Source: Chelonoidis abingdonii
Lineage: Eukaryota; Chordata; Testudines; Testudinidae
Assembly (NCBI RefSeq): GCF_003597395.2
Contig: NC_133770.1
Location: 207,074,609-207,138,608, forward strand
Length of the DNA stretch: 64,000 bases
Direction of reading: 5' to 3'
Shown here: positions 11,828-22,540 of the stretch, piece by piece
Layout: each line of letters begins with the position of its first letter
Position numbering within the stretch: position 1 is the first letter of the stretch
Program-made: the position numbers and the translations under genes
Notes under the pieces: generated by a model
The model's database searches: none
What the model was told of the DNA's origin: nothing
The model's input: the letters and a program-made list of their open reading frames with translations, nothing else

Positions 11828-14154
11828 TTGACAGGGGTTCGGGGATTAGCCCCTGCCCCGCACCCGGTACCGGGCTTCAAACCGTGCTCGACCTGCCACA
11901 GGCCGATGCCAATGGGAGATCCCCACGACTCTTGCCTTAAGTGCCCCAGGGAATCCCACCTCTTGGATAAGTGTCGGATCTGTAAGGCCTTTAAGCCCAG
12001 GATGAAGAAGGAGTGGGACTTTCATCTGAAACAGCTCCTGATGGAGGCAGCTCTTACTCCTCCGCCCTCGCCACCGAGCGCTGGACAGTCCGTATCAAGC
12101 AGAAGTGTCTCCTCGGCACCAGATCGAGCCGGTACCGCTAAGGCCCCTCGGCACCGTCGTCTGCTCGACACCGTTCCCTCTCTCCTCGGGTTAAGAAGCA
12201 TAAGACTCCTGCGGCTTCCGTGCCACCTGCACCGCAGTTGGAGCACCCACCTAAGTCGGACCGCCTGGCACCGACACCTGCCACGGCACCAACAGCTTTG
12301 GCACCGTCGATTCTGGTCCCGCAAGGGCCGTCAAGTCCGGCACCTGAAAGCTCCCTGGCGCACGCCGGGGTTAAGCTCACAATTGCCTCCACGCTGGAGA
12401 CCTTTTCTACGGAGAGGGAGCTGATCGCCCTGACGGAGTCCGCGCTGCCTCAACCCCTGGCACCGCCGGTGAGGGTCATTCAATCGATAGGCAAGCCTGC
12501 CCTTCTGAGGCCACCCTCCGTCGGCACCATCAGGAGGCACCATTCACAATCACGGTCCCGTCGCCGATCCCGGTCCCGTCGCTAATCCCGGTCCCGATGC
12601 GGCTCGCAGTCCCGGCACCGCTCTCCATCTCAGTACCGGTCGCACTCGCGGCACCGCTCAGCATCCCGTTCGCCGGCCTGCTACTCTCGGCACCGATCCA
12701 GCTCCCAGTACCATTCCCGGCACCGCATCTCTCACAGCCACTCTAGACGTCGAGCCTCCAGATCCTGGTCGACCTCCCGGCACCACTCCAGTTGCAGGTC
12801 CTGGTCTCGTTCCCAGTACCGGTATGGCAACCGGTACCGCTCTCCGGTGCCACACAGGGAAAGGTCGTTTAGAGATCAAGACCCTTCCCAGGGGTTTTCA
12901 GCGCCTCTTTGGCCATCTCGTCACACATCTGTGTCTTCTCACGCGGACAGTGCTTCCTATGCACAGGATCGTGACTTAAATGTGCCCGGCCGTGTCTTTC
13001 AGGAGACCCAGACCCAGGAACAGGGACCCCATCAGTGGTCATTCTGGACACCTTGGGCATACCATCAAGCCCAAAGTGTGCCTCCAATGCCATCCCGCTC
13101 CGCACCATCGGAACACCGGGTACCGGAGGCAACAGTCAGCCGCCCCCCTCCCGCAGGTACAGAGGAGGCTCTCATTCAGCCGGCAGTGTCTCAAGTTCCA
13201 CCCGAGACTGACATTGCTCAAGAACAGGAGCCCACGCAGGACCCTCTTGTCCTGGGCCTTTCCTCTTCCTCCTCTCCAGATGAACTGGTGGCAGGGACAT
13301 CCTCCTCAGGCCCTCCTCCAATTGACCTGCGGGCACATCAGGACCTCCTGAGGAGGGGTGGCCTGGAGATAGAGGACCCGGTAGTGGATATCCTGTCAGC
13401 TGACACCCCCACAAGAGTGGTCTTGCCGTTTATCTGTACGATACAAGCAAACGCTGATACCATCTGGCAATCTCCAGCATCTATTATGCCCACGGCCAGG
13501 GGAGTTGAGCGGAAGTACATGGTACCCTCTAAGCGGTGTGAGTACCTGTACGTGCACCCTCCTCCCTGGTCCCTTGTCGTGCAATCAGTCAATGAAAGGG
13601 AACGCCATGGCCTGTAAGCTCCTGCTGCAAAATCAAAGAAGGCTAGGCGCATTGACTTATTGGGCTCCAAGGTATACTCTACTGGGGGCCTCCAACTCAG
13701 AGTGGCAAACCAGCAAGTCCTGCTCAGCCAGTACAATTACAACACCTGGACGGCGGTGGAGAAATTCAAGGAGTTCATTCCCCAAGACTCCCGCCCAGAC
13801 TTTGCTGCCCTTTTGGAGGAAGGGAAGAAGGTGGCGAGAACTTCTCTCCAGGCCTCCCTGGATAACGCTGACTCCGCAGCCAGGACCGTGGCTTCCGGTG
13901 TCGCCATGAGGCGGATATCATGGCTTCAGGTCTCAGGCCTTCCACCTGAGTTACAAACCACCATACAGGACCTGCCCTTTGATGGTCAAGGCCTAGTCTC
14001 TGAAAAGACTGACCCCAGGCTGCAGAGTCTTAAGGACAACAGAGTCATCATGCACTCCCTCGGGATGCACACCCCGGTGACTCAGCGCAGGTCCTTCCGT
14101 CACCAGCCTCACCGCCCTTATCCCCCGCCTAGACCAAGACAGGACTTCGGCTGA
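11828..14154 (+). pseudogene. DIRS gag-like region, disrupted
   Basis: The first open stretch (from 11828) has a Cys/His cluster, C-S-T-C-H about 14 residues before C-L-K-C, then C-R-I-C, resembling a zinc-binding module. The frame then shifts near 12190, and the rest reads in one frame to 14154 with in-frame stops at 12583 and 13615. About 12540-12860 encodes a long Ser/Arg-rich tract. The C-terminal third (13660-14154) is a compact helical-looking domain ending in a basic, proline-rich tail. I assign it as gag by position upstream of RT and by comparison in memory with vertebrate DIRS elements. Confidence 0.75.
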
Positions 14155-14399
14155 GGACGCGGCCGAGGCAATCTTAGACGGCGGTCTGGACCCCAAGAGG
14201 GCCAGAATCAAGGTCCCTCCAAACCACCTATGGGGCCAAAGCCAAACTTCTGAAAGTGTGCCCAAGGACGGCATACCAGTTCCTTTCCAGGATCCTTTAC
14301 CTCCCTTTTCCAACCACCTCTCCTTTTTCCTTCCTGCGTGGTCCCAGCTAACTTCAGATCATTGGGTCCTACGCACGGTGGAACTTGGGTACCACCTCT

Positions 14400-15426
14400 A
14401 GTTTATTTTGCCCCCGCCTTTCCACCCCCCACCCTCGTCCCTCTTCAGGGACCTCTCTCACAAGCAATTCCTCTTACAAGAGGTGCGCACGCTCCTTACC
14501 ATGGGAGCCATAGAGGAAGTACCAGAAGACGAAAGGGGGAAGAGGTTCTACTCCCGCTATTTCCTAATCCCCAAGGCAAAGGGAGGTCTCAGACCTATCC
14601 TAGACCTGCAAGAACTCAACAAGTTCATGATAAAGTTGAAGTTCCGCATGGTATCCTTGGGGACCATCATCGGATCCCGGAGACTGGTATGCCGCCTCGA
14701 TATGAAGGACGCGTATTTTCACATCGCCATTTATCCTCCACACAGGCGGTACCTCGATTTGTAGCTGACCGTCAGCGTTTCCAGTTTACGGTCCTACCAT
14801 TTGGCCTCTCTACAGCACCGAGAGTATTCACAAAGTGCATGGCTGTAGTCGCCGCCTCCCTCCACTGCCGCCGGATACACGTCTTTCCGTATCTCGACGA
14901 TTGGCTCATCAGAGGGACCTCCGAGACACAAGTCAACCATCATGTAGGCATTGTCGAGGTCCTATTCATACGTCTAGGCCTGATGATCAATACAGACAAA
15001 TCCACTCTGGTTCCCACACAGAGGATAGACTTCATTGGGGCCATCCTGGACTCCAATCTCACCAGAGCCTGCTTACCACCAACTCAGTTTCAGGCGATGG
15101 TAACAATTATCCAAAGCCTACAAAACTTCCCAACAACTTCGGCTCGCACTCGTCTCGGCCTGTTGGGTCACAGGGCTGCCTGCACGTTCATGACCAAACA
15201 CGCCAGGCTACGCCTCCATCCCCTCCAATCTTGGCTCAACTCGGTATCCCACCCGGGCAGAGACGCCATAGACATGATAGTCACCATTCTCCCAAGCATC
15301 CTAGGCTCCCTCGACTGGTGGCTGACGCCCTACCTGGTGTGTGCAGGGATGCCGTTCCACCCACCCCAGCCTTCCATGGCCCTTACAACGGACCCCTCAT
15401 CTCTCGGCTGGGGTGCCCACCTTTGA
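14400..15426 (+). pseudogene. DIRS reverse transcriptase domain, one frameshift
   Basis: RT motifs are clear: LRPILDLQELNKF, then RLDMKDAYFHIAI with its catalytic Asp, then FTVLPFGLSTAPRVF, then the YLDD active-site box. The first motifs lie in one frame, ending at a TAG at 14762-14764, and the remaining ones in another, so one frameshift falls near 14740-14760. The catalytic residues themselves are retained. The type of RT (Gly-Leu-Ser-Thr-Ala-Pro, YLDD) fits DIRS and related LTR-type RTs, not CR1. Confidence 0.88.
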
Positions 15427-16050
15427 CATCTTCGCACTCAAGGCCTTTGGTTATCTCAGGAGCTGGCCTTGCACATCAATGTCCGAGAGCTGAGGGCAGT
15501 CTGCCTTGCGTCCCAGGCATTTCAACAGCACTTACAAGGCCGCTGTGTCTCAGTGTTCACAGACAACACAACGGCCATGTATTACATAAACAAGCAGGGA
15601 GCGGCACAGTCCTCCGCCCTTTGTCAGGAAGCCATCCAGCTTTGGGATTTCTGTATAGCCCACTCGATAGACCTGGTAGCATCTTTTCTCCCAGGTGTTC
15701 GGAACATTCTGATGGATCGACTCAGCAGATCCTTCCTGTCTCACAAGTGGTCTATTCGTCCAGACATTATTGATTCCGTTTTCCAGAAGGGGGGCTTTCC
15801 CCATATAGAGCTCTTTGCTTCCCGCGAGAACAAGAAATGCCAGATGTTCTGCTCCTTCCAAGGCCTCTCCCCGGGCTCGATCTCAGACGCTTTCCTGATG
15901 CCGTGGACGAGCCAACTGCTTTACGCCTTTCCATTGTTCCCGCTGGTTCATAGGGTCCTGATAAAGCTCCGCAGGGACAGAGCTCACTTGATCATGATTG
16001 CTCCAGCGTGGCCAGGCAGCACTGGAACACAATGCTGCTCAACCTGTTGA
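15427..16050 (+). pseudogene. DIRS RNase H and linker region
   Basis: It continues in the RT frame after an in-frame TGA at 15424-15426. INVRELRAVCLASQAF, then VFTDNTTAMYYINKQG, then GVRNILMDRLSRSF are RNase H-like motifs, the Thr-Asp-Asn segment standing at the usual catalytic Asp position. This domain normally degrades template RNA after reverse transcription. A frame change probably lies near 16010, before the recombinase. Confidence 0.8.
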
Positions 16051-16146
16051 TAGCCAACCCAATACCCTACCTCTTCACCCAGACCTCATAACTCAGGACC
16101 ACGGCAGACTTCGCCACCCAGACCTGCAGTCCCTTCACCTCACAGC

Positions 16147-17214
16147 ATGGCTGCTGCATGGTTAAACCAGTCCAAGTTACATTGCTCTGCCTCACTACAA
16201 CAGGTACTCCTGGGTAGCAGGAAACCTTCCACTCGGTCAACGTATCTGGCCAAGTGGAAGCGTTTCTCCTGCTGGTGCGAAACGCAGAATGTCACTCCCA
16301 CCGAGGCCTCAATCCCCACCATCTTGGACTACCTCTGGTATCTCAAACAGCAGGGCCTAGCAATATCATCATTGAGGGTGCACTAGGCGGCCATCTCTAC
16401 CTTCCACCCAGGGGAGAGTGGCCACTCCATGTTCTCGCACCCTATGGTTTCTAGATTCCTCAAGGGCTTGGAGCACCTATACTCCCAAGTATGACACCCC
16501 GCCCCAACCTGGGACCTCAACCTGGTTCTAACCAGACTCATGTCTGCCCCATTCGAGCTGATAGCAACCTGCTTGCTACTATACCTGTTCTGGAAGACAG
16601 CGTTCCTCGTAGACATTACATTGGTCAGACGAGTCTCCGAGCTTCGGGCTCTCACGGTAAACCCACCGTATACTGTGTTTCACAAGGACAAGGTGCAGTT
16701 GCGACCACACCCGGCGTTCCTTCCTACAGTGGTTTCGGCCTTTCATGTAAACCAGGACATCTTCCTTCCGGTCTTCTTCCCGAAGCCACATTCATCACGA
16801 CGGGAGCCACAATTGCACACCCTAGACGTCCGTAGAGCGCTCGGATTTTATATCGAGTGCACAAAACCCTTTCGTAAAACGCCCCAACTTTTCGTCGCGG
16901 TGGCAGACCAAATGAAGGGCCTACCTGTCTCCTCCCAGAGAATCTCATTTTGGGTGACGGCGTGCATCCGTACTTGTTATGACTTGGCTCATGTTCCCTC
17001 AAGCCACCTCACCGCTCATTCTACCAGAGCTCAGGCTTCATCTGCTGCCTTCCTGGCTCATGTACTCATCCAGGAGATATGTCTCGCAGCTACCTGGTCC
17101 TCGGTCCACACCTTTGCTTCTCATTATGCTCTGGTTCAACAGTCCAGAGATGATGCAGCCTTTGGCTTAGCAGTTTTGCATTCTGCAACATCTCACTCCG
17201 ACCCCACCGCCTAG
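16147..17214 (+). pseudogene. DIRS tyrosine recombinase, two in-frame stops
   Basis: Two open segments in one frame (16147-16386 and 16540-17214) are separated by stops near 16384 and 16492. The N-terminal part resembles a SAM-like core-binding domain (STRSTYLAKWKRF). The catalytic part shows the first Arg in RRVSELRAL, then H-S-T-R-A-Q as the H-x-x-R box, then WSSVHTFASHY with the candidate nucleophilic Tyr. These are the residues expected of a phage-integrase-type recombinase, used by DIRS elements in place of a DDE integrase. The whole catalytic half (224 residues) is uninterrupted. Confidence 0.88.
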
Positions 17215-17230
17215 GTAAGGCTTGGGAATC

Positions 17231-17330
17231 ACCTAACTGGAATCAATATGAACAAGCACTCGAAGAAGAAAAGACGGTTACTCACCTTTGTAACTGTTGT
17301 TCTTCGAGATGTGTTGCTCATATCAATTCC
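17231..17330. repeat. DIRS internal complementary region
   Basis: Positions 17231-17268 are complementary to the outermost left end (11490-11529). Positions 17265-17330 are complementary to the outermost right end (17506-17568). The two joined matches read as the outer ends placed head to head. In the DIRS1 model this segment templates circularisation of the cDNA. Confidence 0.88.
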
Positions 17331-17367
17331 AAACCCGCCCTCCTTCCCCTCTGTCGGAGTAGCCAGC

Positions 17368-17568
17368 AAGAAGGAACTGAAGGGCCATTGGGTTGGCAGG
17401 GGTATATATCCAGCGCCACTCCAGGGGGCGCCCAGCCGACTCACCGAGTGTTGCTAGTGTAAAAATCTTCCGACGAGCGTGCACGTGGCACGCGCGCACC
17501 TAATTGGAATGGATATGAGCAACACATCTCGAAGAACAACAGTTACAAAGGTGAGTAACCGTCTTTTT
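17368..17568 (-). repeat. DIRS right inverted terminal repeat
   Basis: Starts AAGAAGGAACTGAAGGGCC and ends GTGAGTAACCGTCTTTT. It is the reverse complement of the left repeat, extended outward by an ATCTCGAAGAACAACAGTTA-type segment that the left end lacks but the internal complementary region contains. Confidence 0.9.
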
Positions 17569-17993
17569 GGTTTTACATTTTGAACACAGGTTGCTATTAA
17601 AGCTAATCCCAGAAATAACATTTGAATCAGATCAGGATGTAGATCCATGGACCCCTCTCTGTGTGCAAGTCTGTCTTTAAGACCCATTTCTGCCAGGGTG
17701 TCTACATGCAAATTAGCCAAATTAAGACATCCATGTAGTCATTAATACAATTCTCTTTGCCAAATCATGCTTTACACTAGCCTTCACTGAACAACCATGT
17801 AATCTTACTGATGTGTCTTCCCATCTCCATCCTTTCCTTACTGCTTTTTTGCACCCTCATTAAGTGGGGGACAGCAAGACTTGGGACAGGAATAGTGTAT
17901 TCTTTCTCTTTGGGAGGTGTCTCCATTGGTGTCCAAAGCTGTGCTGAATGTAAATAATGATAATGAGTAAGGGACGGTTTCTTTGTTTTTCAG

Positions 17994-18252
17994 GTTGTCC
18001 ACAAAGTCAAAGTCTATGGATAAATCAAATGAAGATCTACAGTTTCCCAAAGAGTTAATGGAGGACTGGAGCACTATGGAGGTGTGTGTGGACTGCAAAA
18101 AGTTTATTTCAGAAATCATCAGCTCAAGCCAGCGCAGCCTCTCTCTGGCCAACAAACGAGCTAGGTTAAAAAGGAAAACACAGTCGTTCTACGTGGCATC
18201 ACCAGGCACCTCTGAATACTGCCCTTCTGAGAGAACTATCAATGAGATCTGA
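17994..18252 (+). CDS. SPIRE1: SPIRE1 last coding exon and stop
   Basis: After TTTGTTTTTCAG, one base completes Arg and 85 codons follow to TGA at 18250-18252. It contains [20 protein letters not shown] and then [12 protein letters not shown], which supplies the last zinc-ligand Cys pair of the FYVE-like finger. The protein ends [10 protein letters not shown], nearly identical to the human C-terminus. Basic [10 protein letters not shown] precedes the tail. Confident assignment; the stop matches the family end. Confidence 0.97.
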
Positions 18253-21200
18253 GTCTTGTGCCTTTTTCTTTGCTTTTGTCTTCATGAGGTCAGCATCCGT
18301 GAGAAAGATCACTGAAACTGTCCTTCCCTTCGTTTTATTTTATGAGCTTGAATTTGCATTAGATCACAGGGTTTGCTACTCTATGGTTTCCACAGACTCT
18401 ACATTCATCTCTCTAGATAATGATATGTAACAGGTCAGCCAATAACTCATTTGCACTGAAAGGAAACAATAGTTTGAAAATGTTGCCTTTGTGTGTGCGC
18501 GCGCGTTGTGCAGGTAGAAAGCTTTACCTTGCATTCAGTTTTTTATCATTCCTTGAATTGTTTTCAGGTCAAGAGCTGAACTGTATTCCTAAAGGAGAAC
18601 CAAATCTATCACAGGTGTCAATGTTAGCACAATTGTAAGCAGTAAGTCATATTGGCATTACCAACCTGATAGTGTTCATGTTCTAGTTTATATGGCACAT
18701 GGAGCCATGGTGTACACCAGAAACCTAGTGTGGACTGTTGGTCTCATTGTCTCAGAGCACAAAACCTAAAAGGTTTCGCTCGTGCTATCAACATTCTTTC
18801 TTTCAACTGTTGTTACTGCCAGAGGCGGCTCTGTTTTTTGCTGCCTCAAGCATGGCAATCAGGCGGTCTTCGGCAGCGTTTCTGCGGGAGGTCCGCCCCG
18901 GTCACACGGATTCAGCGGCAGTTCTGCAGGAGGTCCACCGGTCCTGCACCTTCAGCGTACCCGCCACCGAAACTGCAGAACCGGCGGACCTCCTGCAGAA
19001 AAACCGCAAAAGACTGTCTGACTGCCTCCCTCACAGCAACCGGCAGGCCGCCCCCTGCGGCTTGCTGCCCCAGGCACATACTTGGAGCACTGGTGCCTGG
19101 AGCCGCCCCTGGTTACTGCTCTGAGATCATGGTTCATTGTGGAACTTGGTAATGTCTGTGTTCTAGTGCAAAATATCTGAATAGGCTGTATGCCCAAATG
19201 GGGGGCGATTTTCCCTGAGCTGCTGTACTTCTAACCCCCAGTGTAATAAGTATCTCCTGTACAGGCAGGAGTAGTTTATTCCTTATCTTGAATGTACTGT
19301 GATAATTCTATTTGGTAGTAGTAGTTTTAGCAGTAGATAGAGCTGTGCACTCGATGGGGAGGGTGGGAAATGAGAGGCTTCTAAGTTTAACTGAATTCCT
19401 GTAAAGTATGTAACATGGTTACCCAAAGAGGAAGTATGGGTAATATGTATATTTGTATTATAGTGGAACATACAAGCACTGCTATAATTAAAAGTTTGGG
19501 AGCATATCCATTATAAATCCCATTTTTTCGAGGGTTTATAATTTGGCTGTAAAATTTAGGATCCTGATGAAATTTGGGACAACAGAGTCTCAGATTAGGA
19601 GCACCTTGTTTTGCTTTTTAACAAACTTACAGAAGAAAAAAGTCTAGCTGTTAAGTTTCAGTAATGTTACAATATTAACAAACACCACATGCTTTTTGCT
19701 CTTTTTTTATATATTCAAATGTTTTGTTTTTAAAGCAGTTAAAACATAATTAGAGTTTAGTCCATAATATGGAGATAGGTCATTTTGGTATTTAAAAATG
19801 TTAACACAACCAAGTTACTAATACTTGAAAATCAACTACTGTGCATACACAGTAACTTTTTCATAACATTTTCATACCCAGATCGATATTTAATATCAGT
19901 GCAGTGCTGTATTATATACTATCAGAGTAGGAAAGATTCAGATCTATTTATTAACATTTCACTACTAGAGATTGATGAGAGATACCTCAGAACTGCTCCA
20001 AAGGACAGGGTTTTCGTAATACAATTAAGGTTGATCTGTTTTCAAACTCTAAATACATATTACAAAGTAGAATCTCTTGCACCAAATATTATCCATTTTA
20101 AAAAGTCACTAGGTGCTAGATCCTAGACTTGATAAGAGGATCTGGGCTGATGATCGGAGTCTGGCTCCCACATTCCATTGAGTAACATTAGAGTCACTCT
20201 GCAACTGCTGCTGCACCATCCCTGCTGTGTGGGAGGGCAGTATCCACCCACTGACACCACCTTCACAGGCTTCCCGAATTCCATCCCTGCCTGCCATGCT
20301 GTAGAGCTGCCCCAGTTCCACGGTAGGCTGGGCTCCCTGCCACCCAAATGTGCAGGATTTCCGCCGTCAAGGTATATTTGCAAGTTAAGCTGTAATAGCT
20401 CCAAAGCAGCTAGTCTAGTACTAGGTAAATGTGTGTTTGGGCAGTTCTGAAAGGCCTATACAAAGGGCTCTTTAAACCCATCCTAGGACACGCCCATCCT
20501 CATTTTCCTTGAATCATATTTACATAAACAGACAGTTTGCACACACGGCAAGTATCGGGTAATATCGTTAAGGGTTTGCCTGAACTGATGACCAGAGGAG
20601 GGTCAGAGTTATAGGTGGGTCCCCATTCTTAACCCTTTCCTTTCTGCAGAGGGCCATGCAGCTGTTACATCCTCTATCTGGGGACCTCAGGGCGATGGGT
20701 CTTTCACATTAAAGGAATTGCAATATCTTGATGAGTTAAGGACCTATGATAGTCAGGGTAGCACAGTGCAATTCATGTGAAATGGATAAAGAAAGATCCC
20801 CCATTAGTCATATGATAGCCCCTTGATCGTGGTAGCACTTTTTTGCCACTTGTGTTTCTGTGCCAAAATTAATCCCTGCAGCCGACCCACCCACCTCTTT
20901 TCCCATTGCTGTTTTGCATAGTATTCACACCAGATGACCAACTCCCAGGGAAGTACATGGGGCTTTTATTTTAAAACCCCATTCTGTTTGTAATTTTTCT
21001 TGAGAAACATTCCCCTCTACACCCCATACATCTATTTTCTGCTCCTTTCCATGGCACCTTGGAAAAAGCTGCAGAAGCAGGGAACGCCTTCCTTGATGTC
21101 TCTGAGGCTCTCAGGGGTGCAGAGGATCTGGCATGTTTTTCTTTCTATTGGGAGGAGTTTGTAGTAGAAGCCATGGCCTCATAATGCCTCACATCCAGTA

Positions 21201-22540
21201 TATGGGCAGTGAAATCAGACTCCAGCCCTGCAGGTCCTGGGCCATCCCTGAAGGCCTACTCCTCTGTGCAACATCCTTGCTCCCTTCAGCATGGTTCCCT
21301 TATCTTCCCATATCATTGCATCCTCACAGGTGCTGTAGAGAAGAGCTGACGCTGCTTCTAGCATCATTACTAAGGTGTGTCTTTTGTGTTAGTGCAACAC
21401 CTAGGAGCCCTAGTCACACACACACTGTGCCTATGCTATGCTAGGCACAGAACAAAAAATGGTCCTGTGAACTACCGAATGGCTGTCAACTTAGAGTCCA
21501 CTAGTGTGTGAGGGCAGCAGAGTGCAAAGGCTGACTGCTTCCAGTTCTACTCCTGTCTGCCTGACTCAGAGCCACCAGGGCTGTGCGATGGTAGCACACA
21601 GAGGTTCCCAGAGGCACCTGGAGAGGGGAATCCTGCCGTAAAGCTGCCATTTTCCGGAGGGGGTTTCCCATGCTGGTTGCTTCCATCTATATTAGGGAAA
21701 ACAGGCCCTTGTACAACGGCCTTTAATTTGGCAGGGGAAACAAAGTCAGAAATGCAATTCTTTTTCTCAAGCAAAGGCAGAAGCAGCACCATCCACTCTG
21801 GATCAGTATGGAGTGGACTATTTTGAGCTTTCCACCTCACCGTTCGTGCTAGTGTCCCAAACCGATTCCAAGTGTCAAGGACCAGTCCACTTTACCTGTG
21901 TACCTTATGAAACTGCCCACAATGTCCTATTTACGACTTAAATTTCATATCAGTGTCAGAATAGAAAAACAAAAGCTTGTAAATATCTGTAATATATTTA
22001 TTAATATTTAGAAAGCTGCCATGCATTGAGCAATGGGAACTGACTTTCCCATGAAGATTTAAAAAGGAAGTGAGTCTTGTTTATATGTTTATTGATTATA
22101 TTATTAGATTTAAAGTTGAGCCTCTCTCCACAGACATTTTAAAATGAATTTATGTTTAAAAGAACATGGGACTAGCACAGTGAGCTCATTTCAATGAGTG
22201 TTTAAAATCTTTTTTTTTCTAACTGTGTTTAATAAAATTAAGACTTGTATAAGTGCATCAGAGGAGACCCAAAGGGGGGGTTAAAAACTGTTGTTGGCAG
22301 TGCAATGGTCTTGTATTTTATACATGAAAACAGGTCTTGAGAATTCAAAGCCAGCTCAGTCTTGCTAACAGCTGCAATGAAGCTAGCAAACAGGGCTTTG
22401 TGGCAGCTCTTATGTGTATAAAACATTCTTTCCGTGTTCATGGTGACCATATTGCTGATGGGGTTTTTTCATTAAGACCTTTATTGGAAAAAAAAACCCC
22501 AAACCTGGGGACAATAAAATGCCTTTGGAGCATAGCCTTT
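18253..22540 (+). other. SPIRE1: SPIRE1 candidate 3' UTR with poly(A) signals
   Basis: AT-rich sequence after the stop without recognised genes. Possible AATAAA signals are at 22231-22236, 22513-22518 and a cluster near 23024-23036. The 22513 signal is followed within 30 bases by a TTTGTGTGT GU-rich element and is the best candidate. If used, the 3' UTR is about 4.3 kb and includes the hAT-type insertion at 18820. The boundary is an inference and RNA data would be needed. Confidence 0.5.
18820..19111. mobile_element. hAT-type MITE with perfect 8-bp target duplication, inside likely SPIRE1 3' UTR
   Basis: Termini CAGAGGCGGCTCTG and TGGAGCCGCCCCTG, flanked by GTTACTGC on both sides (18812-18819 and 19112-19119). 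The 292-bp GC-rich element carries inverted segments around TCTGCGGGAGGTCCGCC and GGCGGACCTCCTGCAGA. Same broad family as the element at 8546. The exact target duplication argues for a recent insertion. Confidence 0.92.

Larger units (their letters stand above)
11490..17568 (+). mobile_element. Full-length DIRS-type tyrosine-recombinase retrotransposon
   Basis: A 6.1-kb element in the last SPIRE1 intron, same orientation as the gene. It has inverted, not direct, terminal repeats (11490-11670 and 17368-17568) and an internal complementary region (17231-17330) matching both outer ends. Gag, RT, RNase H and tyrosine recombinase coding lie in that order between them. This is the hallmark layout of DIRS1-like elements, which insert through a circular intermediate and make no target duplication; none is visible here. 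The coding parts carry a handful of stops and frame changes, so this copy looks inactive, but decay is modest. Confidence 0.93.

Noticed and set aside
11828..17214. An infectious retrovirus or new integrase system
   Set aside because: The inverted repeats, internal complementary region and tyrosine recombinase identify a DIRS retrotransposon. No envelope gene is present and the coding parts contain stops.
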